From NCBI GenBank assembly GCA_964017195.1, contig OZ024895.1, positions 30,177,375 to 30,241,374 of the forward strand: a stretch of DNA of 64,000 nucleotides, written 5' to 3'. The notes beneath the pieces are model-generated. The model saw only the letters and a program-made list of their open reading frames with translations. It was not told the origin of the DNA and made no database searches. The stretch comes from Siderastrea radians. Lineage: Eukaryota; Cnidaria; Anthozoa; Scleractinia; Rhizangiidae. Below, one piece after another: positions 22,746-33,437 of the stretch. The position numbers and the translations under genes are program-made. The first letter of the stretch is position 1. Every line of letters starts with the position of its first letter.

Positions 22746-25043
22746 CCGCGAAAGTTGCTTCTTTGTCTTTTTGTTGTGAAACGGTTTGTGTACCTTAAAT
22801 TATTGCTCCACTAGTTGATTGATCTTGTTAAGCACTTAACTAACATCTGTTTGTTTTGGTTTAGATTTATTTGGAAATAATCATGACAGACTCTGGCCAA
22901 CCAAAGCCTAGTGAGAGCTTTGGAAATGAGTAAGTCGGGAGTGATTTTAATGTTTTATAAGATAAAGAAAAGTTTTGGAAAACGTTTTAAAATACCACTT
23001 TTTCAAAGAAGTTCCCGGGTAGAACATCAGATTACGATTAACTTTTCCAAAGTGGAATCTAGAAAAATATAGTTACGACATTGTTGACTGATCTGACCTG
23101 CAAGTGTATCGTCTTAATAATTCTTTTTTTTTTTGTTACAGAGGTGATGGAAGAGATTCTTCAGTGCCCAAAATAACCAGCTCACAGAAATTTAAGGTAA
23201 TTCTGTTTCTTTTATCCCCATAACCTACACGATGTGAACATTCACAAAAACAATTGTCCAACAAAAACTAAGCTCCACTGCAAAATCAACCATACCAAAA
23301 AGTGCAACAAAAAATTAGAATTGCACTCGCTTGATGATCGTTTCTTTATCATAGATATGTGTTTAAACCACTGACTTTTTGTCTTTACTATAATGTATCG
23401 CATTTTTTTATTGCAAGTACTAAAGTAACTGTTGTTTTAGGTGGGAGATGTGGAACGCTGGTTGGCGGACTGCTTGACCGAAGTGGAAGGCAATGGTGAC
23501 ACGATTTCAAAGGAAGAACTGTGGGGAAGCTTCTTCACGTACATGAACGTGGACTCCACGGTGGGCAGAGAAACTTTTTTTTCTTGTCTCGGTATTGCAC
23601 TAACAAACACAGGTTACCATAGAGTTACACCCGTGTTTAAAAAGGGGCGTCACTTAGGCTACAAGGGGCTCGCTTTTAAGGCTAACGGTAGTTCATTTCA
23701 ATCGGATACGCCCACTCATGCGACAGCAGCAAAGAATACCCAGGGCACGCTTAATATCGAAATGGTCCAACAGTGGATGGAGAGGTGCTATTGCGGGGGA
23801 GGCAAAGACGATCTCATTGCGAAGGATGAAATTTGGCTGAACTTTAAGAAGGACTCGCAAATGGAAGATGACAACAGGTCCACTTTTTTCACCCTTCTTG
23901 GAAAATGCGTTTTAACCATCCTCCATTTTCGAAAGTAAAACGCTTGAAAAAGGAAGGAAAGGTGTCGCTCTACCAACATTTGCGAAACAGGTCCCTGGAG
24001 GAACCACCAGCACAGGCAGTTAATGAAGTGGATCTGTTGGATAATTTAGTCGAATAAAGCACTCCCAATTTCGATGGTAATGAAACACCCCAGTCAAATA
24101 CATCTGAGACCTCTGATGGAGATAATGGTATTGTGGAACATCCTAGTCAACCAGAGAGAGGAGACGACTTAGAATCTGACACATCTGAAAAGTCTGAAGA
24201 GGATCATGGCCTAGTAAGACAGCATGCTAAGAAGAAAAGAAAAGTTGATACTGATGATGAAGAAATTGCTATAGTGAACGATGTGCCCGAGGAAAGTACT
24301 CCCTCATTCAATGGCAATTATAAACCCCAGTCAAGGATATCTGAGACCTCTGATGGAGATAGTGGTACTATCGAACATCCTAGGCGGCCAGAGAGAGGAG
24401 AAGACTTAGAATCTGACCCATCTGAAACATCTGATGAGGATGGTGGTCCAGTAAGACGTCCTGTTGAATCCGATGATGAGGAAATCGCTAGGGACAACGA
24501 CGTGCCTAATTTTCTTACGGATACCGGCACAGCTTCAGGGGAGTGTGAGGATACGGTGGATGAAAATATTGAAGACGTAATGGAGGTACGTTTACCGCCC
24601 AGCGGAAGTTGCAACGCATCCTCTATCGATTTGGAAGCAGAGCGTATCTTCAAGAAGTTCCACAAACGCGTGGATCACTTACTCCCATCTCATCTTCCTG
24701 GTAAACCGTCATCTTTCCAAGCATTCCTTACATCTGTGTTCCCTGATCCGTCAAATTCCGTTGTGGAAAGAGCAAACATACATGCTTCATCGGCCAAAGC
24801 GTCTACCTACAAAGATAATCGTACTAGAGCTCTTCTAGCGGCGACCTTTCCACCAATAAGGGTTGGAAGTCTTGCTGGTGAGGCTACCGACGTATCGTTT
24901 CAAGGTGATGTCTTTCCACAGTTTACGCATATTGCAAAGGGGAATTACAAATGTGCCATCTGTGTCCCATACTTACGCTGGGCCATTCAGAATAATCAAC
25001 CACACTCAGTCGCGCGATCAAGGAAGGCAACAACCGATGCAAT

Positions 25044-26486
25044 CCTTTTTTTTTTTTTATTTGCATGACTATAACAAAGTATATATATTTTTTTATTGCA
25101 AAACACAAAAAAAGAAAAGGCTTATTTACAAATCAATTGATATAGTTACTTACATTACTTACAGAAAAAAAACAGACTAGTTACAAAAAGATTACTTAAT
25201 ACACTACTTACATGACAGTCACTTACATTACTTTTTTCTTATATAATAATACACAACAAAACTTACAAAAACAGTACTTACAAAACTTACAGAAACAGTA
25301 CTTACGTAGATTTACCGTATAAAGCTTACTGTACATTACAATTTATAATTTCAAGATACATTTATGATTTCAAGATTTACAAAATAAAGGCCCATGTTAA
25401 CTGAAAATTTTCTAATGATTTTTTTGCATTTGCGATCTCCCTTGGTATTTGCAATTTTTCTTTTACCCGTAGTAGAAAGCTCTCGAAACAAAGTTCATCT
25501 TGTTGACCATTTGTGCAGAAAATGTAGTATTTTGCTAGTAGAATTAGGTAATTTAGAGGCTGCCAGTGCGATGTCTTTTCAAAAAAGCCGTAGAGTATTT
25601 TACTTTGATCTAAGCGTATCGTTTCGTGCGTTTTCTCGTACCACCAGTTTTGAAAAGTTTTCCAAAAGGAGGTCGTTTCGACGCAAGTAACTAATAAATG
25701 ATTCAGGGTTTGTATTTCGTTCTAGCAAAGAGGGCAGGTATCGTTTTCTGAGATACCGTCACGATATAAACTCATTTGGGTTGGTAGTATGTTGTGTATA
25801 ATTTTAAATTGAAACATTATGATTTTAACTTCTTTCGTAATCTTAAAAGGTAATAAGTAAACTTTCTGAGCATTGTTTTCGGTGAAGCCGTGGCGCAGAA
25901 TTTTACTTTGAGAGGTTGGTGGTTTGAAGAGGCTTGTCAAGATAGCAGAGTAAATTGATTTTGTGGACAGGGCTGTGTTACCGTTTGTTTAGGTACTTTC
26001 GATTTGGAAGTGCTGTTTTGCTTTGATTTTCCATGCGTTAGGAATGGCATCGATCAGACCGTAGAAGGTAGTAAACGGCACGTTCAGATTATATTTTGTT
26101 TTAAATTCTGCCAGATCGTAGAAATTACCGTGTTCGTCCAATAGATGATGCACGTGAACAATGTTTTGAGTGAACCAATTTCTAAAAAAAACTGGCTTCT
26201 TGTCAATTAAAATGTTACAGTTGTTCCATAAAATTTCCTGTTTGAAGTTTGTTTCTTTCGAGTCTAATGTTTTAAAATGCTGCCAGTATTCTAGTATTGA
26301 CCGATAAAAGTCCGGTAGGTTATGGAGCTTCAGCATTCTAGTTTCGTAACTACAATTTGTTAAAAAAGCAAGGTTTCCATTTAGTCGTGAGAAGTAGTCT
26401 GGAATAATTTTCCATGCGGCAGAAGATTGAGTTTGAATTCTGTTAATCCACGCGATCTTTAAAGCTTTGTCCATAATTGAAAAATT
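25044..26486 (-). mobile_element. 5'-truncated LINE (L1/Tx1-like) 3' end
   Basis: Minus-strand insertion with a T run at 25045-25058 (the poly(A) tail) and a 7-bp duplication ATGCAAT (25037-25043 and 26487-26493). The coding part is the C-terminal end of an ORF2-type protein: FRNWFTQNIVHVHHLLDE, VPFTTFYGLIDAIPNAWK, IIMFQFKIIHNILPTQ, then a CPLC ... H ... C zinc knuckle. There are in-frame stops near 25989 and 25722, so it is dead. It interrupts the coding exon of the winged-helix gene. Removing it with one duplication rejoins the surrounding frame as ...TTDAI-LEAL.... Confidence 0.82.
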
Positions 26487-26624
26487 ATGCAATATTGGAG
26501 GCATTGATTTTCCTGGCCTGGTGCAAGTACAGGAGCACAGCGTCTCCAAGTGCCACCTCGAAGCTTGCGAATTCTGGAAAAGGGATAAAGAGCCTACCAC
26601 AAAGCCCTTGCCCAAGAAGGAATT

Positions 26625-29600
26625 TTGCAAGAAGAGAAAGACCATGGACGACTACGTGGTGAAGCCATCGAAGCCTTTAAACTACTAATGACCTCAGAGT
26701 CTCAACTTCAGAGCTCTCAAAAGAAGAACGTGAGGTGTTATTACCTCTGGGACTCTGAGGTCGTTAAAGAATTCGCCAACGATGTGCAAATACGGAGAAG
26801 GACTCCCAAGAACCTCTTTCAAGAACGGCTGAAGAATGGAGTCATACGATGTCACAAAGATTATCCTGATCACTTTCAGTGCTGTAACTATAAAGAGTGG
26901 AAAGTCAGGCATGCTGTGGAAGCCGCCGATCTCAAACAAGAAGCACAATCCAATGGAAGATCTTTGTACATTGCACTCTCAAAGGATGTCCTGGTTAACG
27001 GCAAGGTTGTGGACATAAGAGGAGGGATTAAAAGCCTACAACCACCGCGTCAAGAGGAAGCACTGTCATACGGTAAACATCCCCTTACCTGTGAAAATTG
27101 TTTCCGTCAGCTGCGCGAGCTAAAAGATATCATTCAGCATCGAAAATCGGGGAGTCTTTATACAAAAACTAACCGACTTGGGCTTTCTGAATTCAATAAA
27201 CGCTACGCCAGGAGGGGCGAGGCCGTCGACGCATTAGAAATCGAGACTCACAAGCGTAAACAATCTGAAGCAAAAATGAAGCAATTGGTCAGAGCAACGC
27301 TGACTCCAAAAGAGTGGGAGGATAGTTTACATGCTGCATGCCTCAACGGAGAAGATCAGAGGCTTGTTATTAGTCTTGTCCGTTTACTAAGAATGGGTAT
27401 ATCGGAACGCAGTCCCATGCAGATGCTGGTCATTCGAAATTTGGTGTCCAAGCTTCAGAAAGCCAACAATCATCATTACGTTGATTTAGTGAAAGATATC
27501 AGTGGTCTCTTTAAAAACGAACTTGGTCCCACCAATTATTCTCTTCTGGCTGACATATTTGGTCTCGCAAAGGAAACTACGGCTGCAAAGCATTCTTCCC
27601 AGATAAGAATCGATCCCGGGATAGACGTGACGGCGTTGGATATGGCAGCAGAAACTTTTAGAGGTCTTCCCGTTAATGAGAGTAGTGATGGTGCAAGGTG
27701 CCTTCGCTTCCTTGAACCAAGAAAACTGCAAAACGGAGAGGTCGTCTTAGTTGGGCAAGTTTGGGATCCGGATGTCAGCACATGGCATGATCAAACCCTG
27801 CGTGTTCCGAGAAGAGACGAGAAAAAGAACGATCCAGACGACTTCACTGCACTGAAAAGGCTAACGGACGAATTTATCGAGAGAGATAAATTGGCGAAAA
27901 GTGTTTCTGTGCACAATCTCACTGCTATCGCGTCACTGAACAAGCCGACGATAATAAATTGTATGTGGCCGAACCCTGATCGTGGCTACCAAGCAAAACA
28001 TCTTCTGGAATACTGGGCAGCTCTCAGGAGAGCTTGCTATTATGATCAATCGAGAGATATACGTAAAACGCCAATTAATTTAATAGGCTACTCTACCGAT
28101 TCTGCAGGGTTTTCTTTGGCGGCAGCAATTCAATTGATGACTCCAACAGAGGAGGAAATTAAGGAAGGGATCCAGTATTTAGCCCTTGGTATTGATGACG
28201 AAGAGTTTGCGTCTCCCTACTATTGGCATCTTCCATCAATAGCGTACTTGGACTACGACCACGAACAGAGGTTGTTCCTGAAAAATTTGAAGTACGAGAC
28301 ACGTGAATTAACTTTCTGGGAAGACGATCGGAAGTCAACGCGGATTGCAACTATCCGGCACCTCCAAGATCTCAAACATAAATGCCAAGAGTTGGGCTTG
28401 GATTGTGGATTCAACACCTCTGATCTGCTGCTGGTTTATTTCTTTGACCAGAACTCAGACGCCTGCGAAAGGTTGTTCACAATCCGTATAGTCGACCTCC
28501 TCGACGAGCATGTTCCTGGTTCCGACGGCACTAGTCTTTACATAAGGGTTGTTTATTATTTAATACAGCCTTTTAGAGTACCAGATTTTGGTTCACCCGA
28601 GGACGTACAGAAATTAGTCTCCTATGCCATCACGATATTTCGTTTGTTGAAGAAAGTCCTCGAACTGAGAAAGTTTGGCCTTCATTCGAAACCTGGTGCC
28701 AAAAATAATCCGGCTAGGAGGGGAAAATTCGTTACATATGGGTGTTACAGGACAGCTGAGATCCTTTTTGCGGCTGCCACGATTCACCAACTGGCAATGT
28801 TTCTACATTTTAGGGACCTTGGACCCGGGTGGGCTTCCCCATACAATTCTGGTACGAAAACCACCGAAAGAATCATTGGAGAAATGCAAGGGAAAACAAC
28901 AGAACTTCAAAACCTTGACTCCCAGCCTACGTTTGGAAATATGCTAGAGAGGTGTTCCAAGGTCCAGTTTAAACTAAATGCAAAGCAACGCCTTGCATCT
29001 GCTGGGGCCAGCGTGAAAGCATCCAGTAAAAGAAAGAACATGGCTTTTGCTTTCAAGGAAAAGAAATACATCAGCAACTACACGTATCCTAAAGATTACC
29101 ATAGTTTTAGAGCAGCGCAGGTCAGGGCTCACCAAGAAGGAGTCAAAAAAGGACAGTCCCTTTTTGCAAAATACATGCCAGAACAATGTGTTCATCTGTT
29201 AAAGGAGACTTGGAACTGGGACACGCCATATAAGTATCCTAAACCAACTGGATACAAAGTCGTCGATGGCCATCTTCCCATGGATTTTAACAAGTTGAGC
29301 AAATCGTTTAAATACGCCTCCTTGGAAGATCTAGAATCGCACTGCAGTGGTGACAAAGAGGAAGTTGAATCATACGGAAATGATGACGATGATAAAACGG
29401 CTGACAACAAGGAAAATGACGGCGAAGACCGCGGGGGACAAGAAGACACAGACGCAGAGGAAGAAAATGGAGACACTGACACAGGTGGACGCAAGTGGAA
29501 GGTCAGCAGGTACACTAATGGGAGATTGACCTACCTCCACATAAAGCAGGCCTTGAAACTCCTATTACCACGAGAGTATATATCCCGCAGTCGCCATAGA

Positions 29601-30578
29601 AGGCACTGGGCGTCCAAGTATCTTCCGGGAAAAGAACCTGTCAACCCAGAACACGACATCTTCAAATACTGCGACGTCGCACTAAGAGTCACGCAAGATG
29701 GGAAAGGCAGATATCAGATTGGACGAGTAGAAGCTATGGAATCCACAAAGGATGGTTCGGAAGTCACAAGCTTCCAACTAAAGAGCAAGGCCTCTGTGCG
29801 AATTCGATGTTCGTTGTACTCTCGGGACGAAAGTGATGTCTATTTCGTTTCTGAAGACGTTCTTCTTACGAACTGGAAGTCCCAATCCAGTATTATTGGA
29901 ACGGTGGATATACAACCAGTACCCGGAAAACGTAGCAGGTACACTCTTTATCCAGCATCCAAGGAAAGCCTGCTGAGACTTGGAATTTTTCCTTACGATG
30001 CCAATAATCCACATCCAGTTGCTGAGGATGATTCTCAAGGGTGCACTAGCTCCGGAAAGGACGATGAATTTTACGAAGTAGAGGAGGTAATTGGGAGACG
30101 TCTTTCAAAAGATGTACTCTGTTATGAGTACAAAGTCCGGTTTAAAGGTTATGGGTCAGAAGAAGACATGTGGCTCCCCGCGTCCTTCTTTAACAGACCA
30201 ATTCAATTTGAGCCTACATCCAAGTTTGGAAGAAAAAGAAAACATACCCTCGACCCTGAAAACGTCATAGAGGACAATAAGAGAGGGAGGCGCTCTGGGA
30301 GTGACCACGGTGGACCAAACGCCCTTGAATCCGGCAACAGGCTAAATCGATCAAAGAAAATGAAAACCAAACGCGAAAAAACTGCTGCAGTGGCATCAGA
30401 TGAACTCAAAAGGTCGGTTTTATCAAATGAAACCAGTGTTCCGCTTACGAATAGAAGAAAAACATCTGGGCTATGCAAAGACAAGGGAAAGTTGTTCCGA
30501 TCATCTCTTGACGCAAATACAAGCCCATGCACCAATGGTGCCAAGGAACCTTTGTCAATTGCCAAAGAAAGTGACTGA
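26625..30578 (+). CDS. Intact 3' open frame: unclassified core plus chromodomain
   Basis: This is the uninterrupted 1,317-codon remainder of the broken gene; the TTG at 26625 is not a true start. In order: a Cys pair HPLTCENCFRQL (about residue 150); a helical region; a core with IGYSTDSAGFSLAA, AYLDYDHEQR and GTKTTERIIGEM, whose acidic residues could form a distant DDE triad (inference); an acidic Asp/Glu tract (about 905-950); and a chromodomain (about 1147-1195: FYEVEEVIGRR, YKVRFKGYG, MWLPASFF). Basic nuclear-signal-like clusters follow (GRKRKH, KKMKTKREK). Chromodomains bind methylated histone tails, and several retroelement integrases use one to steer insertion. The same could hold here. 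The superfamily is not recognised. Confidence 0.78.
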   Translation: MQEEKDHGRLRGEAIEAFKLLMTSESQLQSSQKKNVRCYYLWDSEVVKEFANDVQIRRRTPKNLFQERLKNGVIRCHKDYPDHFQCCNYKEWKVRHAVEAADLKQEAQSNGRSLYIALSKDVLVNGKVVDIRGGIKSLQPPRQEEALSYGKHPLTCENCFRQLRELKDIIQHRKSGSLYTKTNRLGLSEFNKRYARRGEAVDALEIETHKRKQSEAKMKQLVRATLTPKEWEDSLHAACLNGEDQRLVISLVRLLRMGISERSPMQMLVIRNLVSKLQKANNHHYVDLVKDISGLFKNELGPTNYSLLADIFGLAKETTAAKHSSQIRIDPGIDVTALDMAAETFRGLPVNESSDGARCLRFLEPRKLQNGEVVLVGQVWDPDVSTWHDQTLRVPRRDEKKNDPDDFTALKRLTDEFIERDKLAKSVSVHNLTAIASLNKPTIINCMWPNPDRGYQAKHLLEYWAALRRACYYDQSRDIRKTPINLIGYSTDSAGFSLAAAIQLMTPTEEEIKEGIQYLALGIDDEEFASPYYWHLPSIAYLDYDHEQRLFLKNLKYETRELTFWEDDRKSTRIATIRHLQDLKHKCQELGLDCGFNTSDLLLVYFFDQNSDACERLFTIRIVDLLDEHVPGSDGTSLYIRVVYYLIQPFRVPDFGSPEDVQKLVSYAITIFRLLKKVLELRKFGLHSKPGAKNNPARRGKFVTYGCYRTAEILFAAATIHQLAMFLHFRDLGPGWASPYNSGTKTTERIIGEMQGKTTELQNLDSQPTFGNMLERCSKVQFKLNAKQRLASAGASVKASSKRKNMAFAFKEKKYISNYTYPKDYHSFRAAQVRAHQEGVKKGQSLFAKYMPEQCVHLLKETWNWDTPYKYPKPTGYKVVDGHLPMDFNKLSKSFKYASLEDLESHCSGDKEEVESYGNDDDDKTADNKENDGEDRGGQEDTDAEEENGDTDTGGRKWKVSRYTNGRLTYLHIKQALKLLLPREYISRSRHRRHWASKYLPGKEPVNPEHDIFKYCDVALRVTQDGKGRYQIGRVEAMESTKDGSEVTSFQLKSKASVRIRCSLYSRDESDVYFVSEDVLLTNWKSQSSIIGTVDIQPVPGKRSRYTLYPASKESLLRLGIFPYDANNPHPVAEDDSQGCTSSGKDDEFYEVEEVIGRRLSKDVLCYEYKVRFKGYGSEEDMWLPASFFNRPIQFEPTSKFGRKRKHTLDPENVIEDNKRGRRSGSDHGGPNALESGNRLNRSKKMKTKREKTAAVASDELKRSVLSNETSVPLTNRRKTSGLCKDKGKLFRSSLDANTSPCTNGAKEPLSIAKESD

Positions 30579-33096
30579 TTGTCTCATGAGTACCATAGCC
30601 GCTTGCCCGTGGGAAATTACAATTTGCCGACGAAAGAACGGGGGAAAACAATGTTCAACCACTGCTTTTGCAAGGTAAGGGTAGAATATTAAATAATAAA
30701 CTCGTATGGAGCTAAACGATAAGATTTTGTTCGAATTTTGGCTTTATTAAAGAGAAAGCGTACCGCGTAATTCGATTATTTGCTTTGTTGACATTAGTCG
30801 CTGTCGAGTGATTTCCTCGAAATAGGACGGGCTATTTCTTGGATGAAATTAAAAGCCCCAAGCAAATCTTTATATCCTTAAAAAGTACATCATTTCTACT
30901 TATCTAAGCCGTAATTTCAGGTGAATCTGAGTTATACTGCATAGGAAAAGTGTTTCGTGAAAAACTGCTCCAAAATGAAATCTGTAAACAATGAAAAATT
31001 GGTGATTTTTAAACGCTCGCCTGGATTTCAAAGTTCAGTTAATTATCCTGATTTTAGTCTGAAATCATTTGTCAATGCCTCCTGTACAAATATACAAACT
31101 TGAGAAAGGCCTTCTTTAATTTGCGCTTTTGATGAGCAAAGTTCGTGTGACCATGTTCGTCGCTCTCGTTTCGGGCATTTTATGGCGCCGGGCGCTCGTT
31201 ACAGTTTTTGAGTATTTTCTCGAAACTGATGAAAATAGATTTAAACAAAAAAAATACACCACGTTTATTGACTCACCATAAGGTATCTCTGAGCAAAAAA
31301 TGAAGGTAGTTGATTTTGTAAGCATGTGCCACATTTTTATGTTTTCACGCGGTCTACAAAAAAAATTCGCTCTTAAAGGCCAGCAAAGGGAAAGGTTTTT
31401 CATCAGTCTCCCTTACCCCTAAAAGAAAATACCACATGTGAAAAGGGCAACGTGAAGTTAATAATAGTAGTGATTACTTAATTTCATTGCAAAAGATCAG
31501 AATACAATACTGCTCCCGAGAAGCTGACTGAAACTGACGGTTTCACGTTAGGTGAGACATATAGGCGAGGCTATATCTAAAACTAAACAGGTGCTTTGCA
31601 TCAACGTTGTCCTCTATACAGTGTCTTTCTATGTATTAAAATCTAAAAACACTCGAATGATTTTCATTTTAAATGCATTCTAGAAGCTATCATAGAACTT
31701 ATTTTTCTACTCGTGAATTGTTCTGTGTTTTTTATCCTGGTCCTCCCAACGCTCTTAAATTTGAAGATATTGGAGTGCATTTGTGGATTGTAAAGACGAA
31801 ATTGAAACCTCTCTTTCATACTTATTGGCCCGTAAAATACATAACAATTCAGTTGTGCGGTTATTCGTCCAAAAGGTGAAAAACAACATGGGAAAACATG
31901 CCGACTGCTGAGGAAATAGTGAGTTGACTTATTTTTCTTCACGGAGAAGACTTCAGCACGGCTTTCACCGACAGCTCTACTTGTAGCATCTTTTGAAATC
32001 TTTTTAAGTTCAATAAGAGGTCTTGTGAAACTACAGTCGCTCTAATGAACCGCTTAGGTAGCTCCCGGTAGCGACCCGACAGACTTTTTAATATAAGCAC
32101 GTATTTCTCACTTATTCCTATGCATCCCTCTGGCTGTTTAGTTCTGTCAATCATGAAACATTTTTGCCAAAATAAATAATGTTGTCTAGGCATCAACCAG
32201 GTTACTGACAAAAATTACCCAAAAATGTTTTCCGAAACTTTCAAGCACTCGCAAAATGATAGAGAGAAAAAAAATGGCACAACTTTTTCGCCCGCGAAGT
32301 ATTATTCGGGCGCTTTCAAGAACACACACTGAACTAATTTTGCGAAGCTTTTAGTCTCTTTTTAGACAAAATAGATTTAAACCGAAAAAATGCTTCGCTT
32401 ATAGTTACTAAAGAATTTTTTCGTTCCGATCTGTAACTAAAGACCAAGCTGAAATGGCTTAGAGATTAAAAACTAAACGAACACGAAAACCTGCCACACT
32501 GAACTCACTCAATGAATCGTCTAAGTTTAGTAGCTAAATTAAATTAGGACAGAAATGTCGTTCACTTCAAATAAAGAAACTAAAAAATATAACAATATAA
32601 GGAAGACAAAATATTCCACAACTAAAATAAAATACTATATGGGAAAAAAGAATTGCTCAAAGAAAAGCATTGAGAATTCTGATGCACGGCTAAACTTCGA
32701 AAGGCGTACATATCAAAACATTAACTTTTTTTTCGTATCAGAATGATCATTAATGAAAATTCCTTGAATGAATAAACACAGAAGAAGGGACTAGGAACCT
32801 TCAGAAACATGAAATTTCATTCCGATAAGCACTTTTTTGCCTAGAAAAGCAAAAAGCATTCAATTAATTTTCCCCTAAATCGAGTGAAGTTACTCGCAAG
32901 CAATTCCTTTCGAAGCAGGTTTCAAGGCTATTTTGAACACGTTTTTCAAACAGTTCAAGACAATTACCGTAAACATGTAAAGTCGCTCAATTGCATTGAT
33001 TGAAAACTTCTATGACAATAAAATCGACAATTGCCCAAAGAGATGGACCCGACAGACAAAATTCAAAACAACTTTATGGCCGAAAAACCGAGGTTG
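30579..33096. other. No recognisable gene
   Basis: AT-rich sequence with short domainless frames on both strands. No TIR matching the satellite side of the preceding gene was found, so the right end of that element, if it is one, is not defined. Confidence 0.45.
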
Positions 33097-33437
33097 TGTC
33101 TAAAAGTACACAAGAGTGACTACGAGTGACCACGAGTGACCACGAGTTGACCACGAGTGACCACGAGTGACCACGAGTGAGAATGCATCAAAAAATTTTG
33201 TTGACGTCATGATGACGTCAGCATTACATCATTTTTATCAAATAATCACTATTTAACGGCAAACGGACCGTTTGCAGACCTTAGCAGCGGAAATCGACAT
33301 TTACGCCATGTCTGAATGGGGAGGGGGCCTAGGGGACAGACAGGGAGGGGGAGGGGGGGAGTGGGGAGAAACCTCCCGCCACCCGCACCCTTTAATCTCG
33401 GTTCCCGCCACTTTTCTCTCACTTTCCGCACACTTAA
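33097..33437 (+). repeat. Minisatellite-bearing repeat, left half
   Basis: Starts TGTCTAAAAGTACACAAGAG, then about seven 10-bp units of the form CGAGTGACCA (33110-33185), then TTGACGTCATGATGACGTCA, a G-rich block and CTTTCCGCACACTTAA. It is the inverted counterpart of 51010-51405. The repeat resumes at 42632 after the Kolobok insertion. Confidence 0.85.

Larger units (their letters stand above)
22883..30578 (+). pseudogene. Tandem winged-helix/chromodomain protein gene, interrupted
   Basis: Exon 1 (22883-22929, ATG at 22883), exon 2 (23142-23196) and exon 3 (from 23441) join in frame at AATGA|GTAAGT, TTACAG|AGGTG, TTTAAG|GTAATT and TTTTAG|GTGGG. Two similar domains follow (about residues 35-115 and 140-205), each with W(L/M)...KDE/KEE-(L/I)W...TFF..LG, resembling RFX- or D5-type winged helices. 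Next comes an acidic region with two long imperfect repeats (ETSDGD...PERG(D/E)DLESD) and a KKKRKV nuclear signal. Lesions: a 1-nt frameshift near 23930 in the second winged helix, a TAA near 24055 where the sister repeat has GAG, a LINE insertion (25044-26486), and a 1-nt shift near 26640. After that the frame is open to 30578. It resembles a large transposon-encoded protein, but I cannot name the superfamily. Confidence 0.72.

Noticed and set aside
20756..22798. Dozens of overlapping 64-79 codon open frames
   Set aside because: They are the same 74-bp satellite read in successive phases; no start context or domain supports them.
25989..26645. The first ~50 codons of the minus-strand frame as LINE protein
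   Set aside because: Right of the ATGCAAT duplication (26487) the frame reads antisense into the interrupted host gene.
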